Assembly: GCA_012960225.1 (NCBI GenBank)
Contig: DUBS01000054.1
Coordinates: 1 to 64,000 of the forward strand
Source of the DNA: Gemmatimonadota bacterium
Lineage (GTDB): Bacteria > Gemmatimonadota > Gemmatimonadetes > Longimicrobiales > Gaopeijiaceae
Direction of reading: 5' to 3'
DNA length: 64,000 nucleotides
Positions 20,601-27,683 of this stretch are shown here, in pieces (within the stretch, counting starts at the first letter, position 1; every line of letters starts with the position of its first letter). Below the pieces are notes generated by a model. The model searched no databases. It was not told the DNA's origin and was given only the letters and a program-made list of their open reading frames with translations. A program made the translations under genes and the position numbers.

Positions 20601-20737
20601 GCTCTGACGGTCCGGGTCACAACGTTATCAAGATCAAGCCCCCAATGTCGTTCTCAGAGAGCGACGCAGAGTGTTTGATCAGTGAACTTGATCAGGTATT
20701 AGCTCACGATCTTGTCCAAGGCACCAGTCTTATTTAG
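17687..20737 (+). CDS. Fusion of APH-type kinase, M23 peptidase domain and class III aminotransferase-fold enzyme
   Basis: 1016 residues, three domains. Residues about 20-340 are an APH/choline-kinase-like phosphotransferase with [13 protein letters not shown] (catalytic loop) and [18 protein letters not shown] (metal-binding Asp). Residues about 410-570 are an M23 (LytM-type) domain with HLGIDLF and HLHFQ supplying the zinc ligands, and YGHLE. Residues about 585-1016 are a class III aminotransferase fold: [19 protein letters not shown], and the PLP lysine in [13 protein letters not shown] near residue 850. In animals a hydroxylysine kinase and a phospho-lyase of exactly these two outer families act in sequence, so a kinase plus phospho-lyase on an amino alcohol is a reasonable guess. 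The role of the M23 domain between them is unclear. No signal peptide is seen, odd for an M23 protein. A 203-base gap separates it from the operon upstream. Confidence 0.88.
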   Translation: MTYLQKPPELSESEVTESVQEYYGLEGTLSALPGDRDQNFLLESPGGQKHVVKVSSLDEAQEILEFETEMITRLSNDTNGLIPTVIPTISGTRLVTHENQQGHLYRLRILEFLPGTLLAEINPRSDALLRNLGERMAELGSVLGAYPDHPPPRINFEWALGQAGNIMEKSLSVLGSPQRALIKLTLEDFLDNERDFLGLGSQIIHGDVNDHNVLVSLNKNGQTCISGIIDLGDAHSAPRVFDLAIAIAYGIIGTTDPLLAASEITRGYYAVQPLLDIEINVLMTLVCARLGQSVCIASLRRNHGDTDPYHLISEPGAWKTLSLLADIPRQISTGTLRQACGLEACSQSAQLRTWLDSQSFEDVVTLPEDPNSLGILDLSISSPDLIGRDADDTENFTNRVSQKMRSDGLTLGIGRFMEPRGFYLADAFEGRLGDPRERRTIHLGIDLFQEPGTAIHAPLAGRVHTVRENQNRLDYGPTVILEHSAPSGLFWTLYGHLERASVENLKTGDSIDAGQPIARIGTYPENGDWPPHLHFQIITDLMGGEGNFPGVALPRDSNVWTSFCPDPNLILNLPSKTTYMEPRGLFERRRQVLAPNLSLSYETPIHIVRGKGSYLFDVLGRSYLDCVNNVAHVGHEHPHVVGAGQRQMGVLNTNSRYLHGAIIEYAERLSKLFPEPLSVCLFINSGSEANELALHMARTYTGGTGITVLEGGHHGNTPGLIDVSHYKFTGSGGHAPPPWTRTALVPDEFRGRYRRDDPSRATLYAADVGEAFRRLDSEGHHPAAFLSESLLSCAGQIEPPQGYLTAAYEHARAAGALCIADEVQVGFGRLGSHMWGFETQGAVPDIVTLGKPMGNGHPIGAVVTTPEIAEAFDNGMEFFSSFGGNPVSAEIALAVLDVLEDEKLQDHAARVGTVLKTGLDTLMRSHSCIGDVRGRGLFLGVEFVESGETLEPAPEITQYVVEHLKKRGILLSSDGPGHNVIKIKPPMSFSESDAECLISELDQVLAHDLVQGTSLI

Positions 20738-20939
20738 CCCCAGGATTGAGACGTTCGTCAGAAAACCAAAAAGCCAGGAAAAGAAAATGGCTGCACGGAT
20801 TTGTGGGGGGGGCACGCACATCCCAAGTTCCTCCTTGCCGGGATCACCACCCACCGTCACAATGAATCTGCTACGACGGATTCTGTATGGAGTCGACGCG
20901 AACCTCACCAATTACCAACCGTCCCTTTGGAGCGGAGAT

Positions 20940-23912
20940 ATGTATAAAAGAGCTGGTGCGACCTTGGCGGGCATGGTGCTTCTCTTAACACCAGCATCTG
21001 TATTATCGCAGAGTGCGCCAATGATGAGCGAAGTGAATCCATCCTTCTTTGAGGGGATGCGGTACCGACAGGTGGGGCCACTGCAGGGCGGACGCGTGAC
21101 CGCTGTAACTGGGGTACCATCCCAGCCTCAGACCTTCTACATGGGTGTCGCTTCAGGCGGTTTGTGGCGGACCATGGACGGAGGTGAAAGCTGGGAGCCA
21201 ATTACCGATGGCCAGGTTCCAGTAGGGTCAAGCGGCGCAATTGCAGTAGCTGACTCCGACCCGGATGTCATCTACTTCGGCACTGGCTCGGATGGGTTGC
21301 GTAGCAACGTTTCCACCGGACGGGGAGTGTACAAAACCACGGACGGGGGTGGGACATGGTCATTCGCTGGACTCTACAACGTAGGGCAAATAGGCGCCCT
21401 GAAGATTCATCCTACTGATCCGAACACGGTCTGGGTTGCCGCGAACGGTGATGCATTCAAGCCAAGCACCGAACGGGGTATCTACAAAACGACTGATGGG
21501 GGCCAAACCTGGCGCAACACGCTCTTCGTTTCGGACAGCACTGGTGCAATGGACGTAGAAATTCAGCCTGGAAATCCAAGTGTGGTATATGCCTGGATGA
21601 ACCGTATTGAGCGTAAGCCTTGGACTATCATCAGCGGCTCATATGAAGGTGGCTTCTACAAGAGCACCGATGGCGGAGAAAGTTTTGACCACATCTCGGA
21701 CGGCCTCCCCAACGAATTGATCGGTAAAGCAAACATGGGAGTGACAGACGCGAATCCAGATCGTATCTACGCCCTCGTGGAGGCTAAGCCCGGAGGAGGA
21801 TTGTATCGCTCTGATGACGCAGGCCAGAATTGGATGCTGGTAAATGATGAGGGCGCCATGATCCAACGGCCCTTCTACTACACAACACTCGGAACTGATC
21901 CTACAAATGCCGACGTCGTATACACTGGCGCGGAAGGCTTCTGGAGATCGACTGACGGGGGACGGACGGTGACCAGGATGCCCACGCCACATGGTGATAA
22001 TCATGACATATGGGTCAGCCCGAATGATGGTAATACGATGGTCCAGGCAAACGATGGTGGTGCAAACGTTTCCTACGATGGAGGCCAGACCTGGTCTACG
22101 CAGTACAACCAACCGACTTCAGAAATCTACGGCATCCATCTTGATGACCGATTCCCGTATCGGCTGTACGCAGCTCAACAGGACGACGGCACACACATTC
22201 TCTCGAGCGTTGCAGAAGGAGGGGAAAGGAACGTCGATTGGTGGTCCGGCCCGGGCTGTGAGACCGGCCCAGTCGTCCCACATCCGACGTACCCCAACAT
22301 CGTCTATGGTTCTTGCAAGGGTCAGTTTGTAGTTCAGGATCGAGAAACAGGTCAGTCCAAGCCGTACTGGGTAGGGGCACAATCTCTCTACGGTAACGCT
22401 AGCCGTGACCTGATCCTTCGTTTTCAGCGTGTATCCCCAATGGAGCTATCGCCGCACGATCCCAGCGTCATCTACTACGGATCGCAGCACCTGCACCGCT
22501 CACGTGACATGGGCGTCACATGGGAAACAATGTCCCCGGACCTGACGGCTTTTCCGCCGCATGCTCAGGGTGCTAGTGGCGAACCTATCACAAGGGATGT
22601 CACGGGTGAGGAATTCTATAGCACGCTTTACGCAATCCAAGAATCACCTCATCAAGCAGGTGTCATATGGACTGGAGCCAATGATGGTCCGTTCCACATC
22701 ACGCAAGACGACGGAGATAGTTGGCAGGACATTACACCACCCGACCTTCCGGAGGGTGGCCGCGTGGCATGGATCGACGTTTCACCACACCGGCAAGGCT
22801 CAGCATACTACGCGGTATACCGGTATTTACTCGGCGACTACTCACCCTATATCTATCGGACCGATGACTACGGTCAGACTTGGTCCCGCCTTACAACTGG
22901 TGATAACGGGATCCCAGCAGACTGGCCGACGAGGGTCGTGCGGGAAGATCCGAACCGTGAGGGATTACTCTATGCTGGTACGGAGTTCGGCCTCTTCATC
23001 TCGTTCAATAATGGAGGCAACTGGCAACCGTTCCATTTAAATATCGGCAACCTCCCAATCAATGACATCCAAGTGAAGAACAAGGACTTGGTGATCGCTA
23101 CTCAGGGTCGCGCAATCTGGATTCTCGACAATGTTTCGGCACTGCATCAGATCACGCCAGAGGTGACGGTCACTGAAAGTCACCTCTTCGCGCCGAAGGA
23201 TGGATATCGGACTTCGACAGCAGCCCATCTGCTTGGCCCGAATATTGACTACTATCTGCCCACACCTGCTTCGGGCACGGTCACCCTGGATATCCTTGAT
23301 CGAGCAGGGGTTATCGTGAACTCTTATAACAGTGCCCAACCCCCAAGGGGTGGTGGTGGTCGTGGTGGTGGAGGCTTTGGGCGACGCGGTGGAGGTACAC
23401 CTGCGCCCTCAGTAACGACTAGCGCAGGATTCAATCGTGTGGTCTGGAATGTTCGAGACACCGAAGGCTTACCCGTACCGCCTGGGCAATATCAGGTGCG
23501 AATGGGCGTCGGAGGAGAATCTCAAACTCAGAGATTCAACGTCCTCATTGACCCACGTGTAGAAGCAGGAGGCGTCACGGTCGCGGACCTCCGTGAGCAG
23601 TACGAGCACAACAAGATAATGAACGCAATGGTGGCAGAGGTGGACGCATTGATTGAGCGAGTACGAGCCGCCCAGGATAGCGATGACAGCAACCTACAGC
23701 GTCGTATAGCCCCAATTGCAGAAAAGCTCATTACAGCACCGATCCGTTACAGCAGTCCGGGACTCAGGGATCATATTACCTACCTACAGGGGATGACCTC
23801 GCGAGTTGACATGAAGATCGGCCGTGATGCGATTGCACGTCACGAGGTACTTAGGGCTGAACTGGATGAAATCACTCGTGAGGCGAGTAATATTCTCGAC
23901 TCAGGTAACTGA
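20940..23912 (+). CDS. Secreted VPS10/sortilin-type BNR propeller protein
   Basis: The frame is open from 20712, inside the previous gene, but the ATG at 20940 has GGAG seven bases upstream and starts a signal peptide (MYKRAGATLAGMVLLLTPASVLSQ), so I use it; 990 residues result. Many BNR/Asp-box repeats are visible: YKTTDGGGTW, YKTTDGGQTW, YKSTDGGESF, YRSDDAGQNW, WRSTDGGRT, VSYDGGQTW, YRTDDYGQTW. They build a large sortilin-like beta-propeller to about residue 770. A Gly-Arg-rich linker (about 800-820) joins a beta domain of FlgD/immunoglobulin type (FNRVVWNVRDTEG, PPGQYQVRMGVGG) and a helical tail. Such proteins are common secreted proteins of unknown substrate in Gemmatimonadota- and Bacteroidota-type genomes. 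A terminator follows. Confidence 0.88.
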   Translation: MYKRAGATLAGMVLLLTPASVLSQSAPMMSEVNPSFFEGMRYRQVGPLQGGRVTAVTGVPSQPQTFYMGVASGGLWRTMDGGESWEPITDGQVPVGSSGAIAVADSDPDVIYFGTGSDGLRSNVSTGRGVYKTTDGGGTWSFAGLYNVGQIGALKIHPTDPNTVWVAANGDAFKPSTERGIYKTTDGGQTWRNTLFVSDSTGAMDVEIQPGNPSVVYAWMNRIERKPWTIISGSYEGGFYKSTDGGESFDHISDGLPNELIGKANMGVTDANPDRIYALVEAKPGGGLYRSDDAGQNWMLVNDEGAMIQRPFYYTTLGTDPTNADVVYTGAEGFWRSTDGGRTVTRMPTPHGDNHDIWVSPNDGNTMVQANDGGANVSYDGGQTWSTQYNQPTSEIYGIHLDDRFPYRLYAAQQDDGTHILSSVAEGGERNVDWWSGPGCETGPVVPHPTYPNIVYGSCKGQFVVQDRETGQSKPYWVGAQSLYGNASRDLILRFQRVSPMELSPHDPSVIYYGSQHLHRSRDMGVTWETMSPDLTAFPPHAQGASGEPITRDVTGEEFYSTLYAIQESPHQAGVIWTGANDGPFHITQDDGDSWQDITPPDLPEGGRVAWIDVSPHRQGSAYYAVYRYLLGDYSPYIYRTDDYGQTWSRLTTGDNGIPADWPTRVVREDPNREGLLYAGTEFGLFISFNNGGNWQPFHLNIGNLPINDIQVKNKDLVIATQGRAIWILDNVSALHQITPEVTVTESHLFAPKDGYRTSTAAHLLGPNIDYYLPTPASGTVTLDILDRAGVIVNSYNSAQPPRGGGGRGGGGFGRRGGGTPAPSVTTSAGFNRVVWNVRDTEGLPVPPGQYQVRMGVGGESQTQRFNVLIDPRVEAGGVTVADLREQYEHNKIMNAMVAEVDALIERVRAAQDSDDSNLQRRIAPIAEKLITAPIRYSSPGLRDHITYLQGMTSRVDMKIGRDAIARHEVLRAELDEITREASNILDSGN

Positions 23913-23944
23913 GCTGAGCCCTCGCGGGCCATGACCTGGATGGC

Positions 23945-23971
23945 GATGCCCTGCCCATAGGGCGGGGCATC
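23945..23971 (+). terminator. Hairpin terminator between convergent genes
   Basis: GATGCCCTGCCC and GGGCGGGGCATC pair over 12 positions (one G-T wobble) with a 3-base loop ATA. It sits 32 bases after the VPS10 stop and before the convergent feoB stop. The T-run is short on both sides, so it may work from either direction. Confidence 0.7.
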
Positions 23972-24019
23972 ATTTCAGTCGCGCATACCAATTCCCAAAT
24001 CAAGATCCATTAAATCCTG

Positions 24020-25948
24020 CTAGAAGAGCCGCACCGCGATAAATGCCCCGGAATATGCCAAGAAAAGCATGTAAGAGAACTGGAGTATTGGCCACTTCCA
24101 GCCTCCGGTCTCCCGACGCATAACAGCAACTGTAGACATGCATTGGAGGGCAAACGCGAAGAATACCAGAAGCCCAATTGCAGCTGGGAGTGTTAGATCA
24201 CGCCGTAGTGTTTCCTGGAGTGTGATCGAGTCATCAGTCGCATCTTCAACCCCGTAAATGGTCCCGAGCGTTCCCACAATTACTTCACGAGCCGCCAGTG
24301 ATGTGACCAGCCCGACACCGATCCGCCAATCGAAGCCAAGTGGCTCAATAGCAGGTTCTATAACCTGACCAATTCGTCCCAGTGCGCTGTCTTCGATAAG
24401 GGGTGGGCCGGCATCAGTCCTCGGAAATTGAGTCAGCACCCAGAGTACAATTGCGACAGCAAATATGATCCTGCCAGCTCTCCTCAGAAATATCTTGCTT
24501 CGGTCGAGTAAACGGAGGCCAATGGATCTAACCGAAGGCAACCGGTAGGATGGGAGGTCCATCACGAACGATCCGGGCTGGGCCCGAAGAAGCGTTCTTT
24601 TTAGGAGAAATGCGGTGACTACCGCCGCCACGATACCGAGACCGTAAAGCCCAAGCAGCACTGCCGCCCGATAACCCAGGAACGGTCCTAATAAGCGGCC
24701 CTCCGGGATAAACGCAGCGATCAGTAAAGCATATATAGGAAGACGCGCTGAGCACGTCATAAAAGGTGTGATGAAAATCGTGGCGAGGCGATCTCGCTCA
24801 TCCTCTACGGTTCGAGCCGCCAAGATCGCTGGAATCGCACATGCATAGCCAGAGAGAAGGGGAAGAAACGCTCTCCCTTGCAGACCGACTCTATACATGA
24901 TTCGGTCTGCGATAACGGCCGCCCTCGCCATGTAACCGGAATCTTCCAGGATACCAAGAAAGAGAAAAAGGATAAGAATCTGGGGAAGGAAAACCACGAC
25001 GGAACCGACTCCAGCCCACACGCCATCGATTAGCAGAGACCGAAACCATCCATCAGCGAGCTTGCTAGCTAACCACTCCCCTGAACTCGTGATCAAGAGT
25101 TCTACTCCATCCATCAGTGGCACTGCCCATGTGAAGATCGACTGAAAAACAACAATCACGACTGTCAAGAAGACGAGTGGCCCCCAGATCCGATGCAGGA
25201 AAACTGCATCGAGCGCGGCGGTCAATCGCGCAGGGGCAGGCGAAACAAAGCTGGCCCGGTCCACTACCTTATCTAAACGCCTGCGGCGGGCGGTAAATGC
25301 GTCGATCATGGGCAATGGAACACCACGTGGTACATTACTGAGCACACGCACAGGAGGGGGTAGACCTCGTTCGCGGATCTCGACTCCTAAGAGAAACTCT
25401 TTAATCCGCTCAACCCCTAACCCCACGCGCGCATTGGTCTTGACGACCTCAACGCCCAGCAGGTCGGCTAATTCCATCTCGTTCAAGTTTCCACCACGTT
25501 CTTCTAGCTCATCCCACATATTGAGCACTAACAGGGTCGGAATCTCGAGCTTCAGTACTGGCTCAACTAGCATGAGTTGGCTCTCAAGCCGCGTACAGTC
25601 AACGATCAATACTACTGCATCGGGGGCCGGAAGATCTTCAGCGTGGCCTTCTAGCACATCCCTGGTCACTCGCTCGTCGAGCGTTCGGGCGGAAAAGCCA
25701 TGAACGCCTGGAAGGTCAACAAGCTCAACGGTTCGTTCGCGGTTACACTGGACTTGGCCCACGTATTTTTCTACGGTGACACCCGGGTAGTTGGCCACCT
25801 TCTGCCGAAGCCCGGTCAGGCGGTTAAAGAGTGTGGTTTTCCCCGAATTCGGTGGACCAATCAGGGCAATCAGGGGAAGGCGGACTTCATTTTCAGCCTG
25901 AGATCTAGTAGGAGTGGTGCCTTCCGTCGTAGCACTAAGGTCACGCAA
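24020..25948 (-). CDS. feoB: Ferrous iron transporter FeoB (first copy)
   Basis: 642 residues. An N-terminal G domain has G1 GPPNSGKTT (about 31-39), G3 DLPGVHGF and G4 NMWD. A helical GDI-like linker follows, then a membrane domain with two gate regions, including SGYACAIPAILAAR with the conserved Cys and Pro, and SLAAREVIVGTLGTIYG. FeoB takes Fe(II) into the cytoplasm using its GTP-binding domain. It is transcribed 24 bases after feoA. The length is somewhat short for the family (about 700-770), mainly at the C-terminus, which ends after a helix LFLAYSGAFIAVRLF. A second, more divergent feoB lies at 27684. Confidence 0.95.
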   Translation of the reverse strand: MRDLSATTEGTTPTRSQAENEVRLPLIALIGPPNSGKTTLFNRLTGLRQKVANYPGVTVEKYVGQVQCNRERTVELVDLPGVHGFSARTLDERVTRDVLEGHAEDLPAPDAVVLIVDCTRLESQLMLVEPVLKLEIPTLLVLNMWDELEERGGNLNEMELADLLGVEVVKTNARVGLGVERIKEFLLGVEIRERGLPPPVRVLSNVPRGVPLPMIDAFTARRRRLDKVVDRASFVSPAPARLTAALDAVFLHRIWGPLVFLTVVIVVFQSIFTWAVPLMDGVELLITSSGEWLASKLADGWFRSLLIDGVWAGVGSVVVFLPQILILFLFLGILEDSGYMARAAVIADRIMYRVGLQGRAFLPLLSGYACAIPAILAARTVEDERDRLATIFITPFMTCSARLPIYALLIAAFIPEGRLLGPFLGYRAAVLLGLYGLGIVAAVVTAFLLKRTLLRAQPGSFVMDLPSYRLPSVRSIGLRLLDRSKIFLRRAGRIIFAVAIVLWVLTQFPRTDAGPPLIEDSALGRIGQVIEPAIEPLGFDWRIGVGLVTSLAAREVIVGTLGTIYGVEDATDDSITLQETLRRDLTLPAAIGLLVFFAFALQCMSTVAVMRRETGGWKWPILQFSYMLFLAYSGAFIAVRLF

Positions 25949-25972
25949 GGGATTCGTGACTTATTAGATCTC

Positions 25973-26266
25973 TTAGGAGACGTCGCTTAGAAGACGCACA
26001 CAGAGACAGTTTGCCGTCTCGCGCCGAAGTGCCAATAGCGATCCGTCCACCGATACTATCGGGTCCCCTGCAGGTGATGATCGCACTGGACAAATCCGGC
26101 AGCCAGGTAGCACACCTCGTTCGAGCAGAGGCTCTGCTTGTTCGGCAGGCAAATCGATGCGAACTAATTCGACCGTCTGGCTCAACGGGATGTCACCGAG
26201 ACGCAACTCGCTCTCCGCTTCTTCTTGTGGTAAGCCCGATATCGATTTTGGCGCCGTCAAACCCAC
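25973..26266 (-). CDS. feoA: FeoA-domain protein
   Basis: 97 residues from GTG at 26266. The SH3-like FeoA fold is recognisable: LSQTVELVRIDLP, LLERGVLPGCRICPV and DPIVSVDGSLLALRRETANCLCVRLL. FeoA is a small cytoplasmic partner that supports FeoB. It lies 24 bases upstream of feoB in the same direction. A Fur-like palindrome is about 50 bases upstream of the start. A ribosome box AGGAG is about 11 bases from the GTG. Confidence 0.85.
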   Translation of the reverse strand: MGLTAPKSISGLPQEEAESELRLGDIPLSQTVELVRIDLPAEQAEPLLERGVLPGCRICPVRSSPAGDPIVSVDGSLLALRRETANCLCVRLLSDVS

Positions 26267-26314
26267 TCGCGACTCGCTCCTAACCTCTATAACTAAAGAG
26301 GATGAGATTGAGAA

Positions 26315-26329
26315 TGAGATTGAATCTCA
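26315..26329 (-). promoter_or_regulatory. Candidate Fur-like 7-1-7 operator in front of feoA
   Basis: TGAGATT-G-AATCTCA is a perfect 15-bp palindrome with the 7-1-7 layout of Fur boxes, though the core differs from TGATAAT. The half TGAGATTGA occurs again 12 bases away (26303-26311). It lies 49-63 bases upstream of the feoA start, where a promoter is expected. Regulation by iron is inferred. Confidence 0.5.
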
Positions 26330-26370
26330 ACCAAGGTGCCCTTAAGCGCAACGTCTGGTACCAACGTCCC

Positions 26371-26406
26371 GGGCCAACAGGAGGGAACAGATCTCGGACT
26401 TGGCCC
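26371..26406 (-). other. Inverted repeat between the small unknown gene and feoA
   Basis: GGGCCAA (26371-26377) pairs with TTGGCCC (26400-26406), loop 22 bases. It lies 17 bases after the stop of the gene at 26423 and before the feoA operator, so it may separate the two transcription units. No T-tract follows on the minus strand. Confidence 0.35.
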
Positions 26407-26422
26407 CATAATGAAATGACAC

Positions 26423-26785
26423 CTAAAGCAGGGAATAAACCCTTACCTTGCCTGTTTTTTCCAGAAGATCCACGTCCCAAACCACAAAATTCTGGTCACC
26501 ATTATTTACACAATCGAGAAAAAAGAATCTTGCGGTCGACCCCTCACGCCTAAACGTGCCAGTCAATGGACTCCACAATAATGTCCCATCTTCTAAGATA
26601 GCCCGTGCATTACCCTCTAAACTCCCTCGCGACTTATCACCTTCTAAAGCATAGAGCGTGTGCGTAACAAATATTTTTCCATACTTACCGACTGTTCCTT
26701 CAAAATTCATCGTGGTGCTGTCTTCGTTAACAGTCACCCCAGTGATTTCTACATCTCCATGTTCTACTGGATTTGAGAGATCCAT
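26423..26785 (-). CDS. Small conserved-looking protein of unknown function
   Basis: 120 residues, no signal peptide, no membrane segment. The composition is beta-rich (DVEITGVTVNEDSTTMNFEGTVG, GKIFVTHTLYALEGDK) and could form a small beta-barrel or lipocalin-like fold. I do not recognise a family. An AGGA box lies ahead of the ATG. It follows mscS by 24 bases on the same strand, so the two are likely co-transcribed within the iron locus. Confidence 0.6.
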   Translation of the reverse strand: MDLSNPVEHGDVEITGVTVNEDSTTMNFEGTVGKYGKIFVTHTLYALEGDKSRGSLEGNARAILEDGTLLWSPLTGTFRREGSTARFFFLDCVNNGDQNFVVWDVDLLEKTGKVRVYSLL

Positions 26786-26809
26786 CTATCATTCCTCAGT
26801 GTAAAAGGC

Positions 26810-27637
26810 TTAATCCGATATAATTGGCTGATGCAGATGCACATCACTCTGTGGATAAGGTAGTGAGCAACCAGACTCCTCGAGTTTTTCCTTCAGAGCT
26901 CGAGTTAAATCCCACCGAACTGACCAATAATCTTGGGTGCTCACCCATGGTCTGACTACAAGATTAACGGATGAAGCAGCAAGTTCGTGAACCGCGACAA
27001 CGGATTCGGGCTCGTCAAGCACCCTTTCGTCTAATGCTAACAATTCTTTACAGATCTTGACCGCCACACTCAGGTCGTCGTCATAACTCACACCTACAAC
27101 AAGATCAACGCGTCTCGTATCACTTCCGGAATAATTGACGATCGTCTGGCCGAAGATCCTCGAGTTGGGAACTCGGATATGGACGTTATCACCTGTCGTG
27201 AGAAGACAGGTGAAAATCCCCACCTCTCGAACGGTACCGATACTACCGCCGACCTCGACTGCATCCCCAACGTTGAAAGGCCGGAAGGTCAGAAGCATCA
27301 CTCCCGCCGCGAAGTTCGAAAAAGTGTCCTGGAATGCTAGCGCGATGGCCAGACCGACCGCCCCAAGCACCGCCACGAACGAAGTAGTATTCACACCGAG
27401 TACGCCAACCGCTGCAATTGCGACAAGCGCGATTGTAGTCACATAGACCATTCCAGCAATAAACGGAACCAGAATATCGTCCAGCGCAGACGCCTGCAGG
27501 GCTTTGACTGAAAAACGCTTCGCCCATCCAGCGAAAAACCAGCCAATAGCCAGAACCGCAGCCGCACCAGCTAGTTTTGGCGCCCATGTCGCAATCACTG
27601 ATGTGGCCACCTGAAGCAATGCACTTAAATCAAACAT
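26810..27637 (-). CDS. MscS family mechanosensitive ion channel
   Basis: 275 residues, about the size of E. coli MscS. Three membrane helices lie at about 15-38, 58-80 and 84-110. The pore helix has the alanine-glycine pattern AVLGAVGLAIALAFQDTFSNFAAGV, followed by the beta domain signature FNVGDAVEVGGSIGTVREVGIF and VPNSRIFGQTIVNYS, then the alpha/beta domain. It opens under membrane tension to release solutes. GGGGA lies six bases before the ATG. It sits 46 bases downstream of feoB2 and likely belongs to the same transcript, an unusual partner for iron genes. Confidence 0.93.
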   Translation of the reverse strand: MFDLSALLQVATSVIATWAPKLAGAAAVLAIGWFFAGWAKRFSVKALQASALDDILVPFIAGMVYVTTIALVAIAAVGVLGVNTTSFVAVLGAVGLAIALAFQDTFSNFAAGVMLLTFRPFNVGDAVEVGGSIGTVREVGIFTCLLTTGDNVHIRVPNSRIFGQTIVNYSGSDTRRVDLVVGVSYDDDLSVAVKICKELLALDERVLDEPESVVAVHELAASSVNLVVRPWVSTQDYWSVRWDLTRALKEKLEESGCSLPYPQSDVHLHQPIISD

Positions 27638-27683
27638 CGAGATCCCCTGAAAAAAAGCTTATTGTTGGGTAGCGATGGTCAGC

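Noticed and set aside
20712-20939. 76-residue extension of the VPS10-type protein into the fusion gene
   Set aside because: It overlaps the upstream gene, has no signal peptide at its start, and a ribosome site supports 20940.
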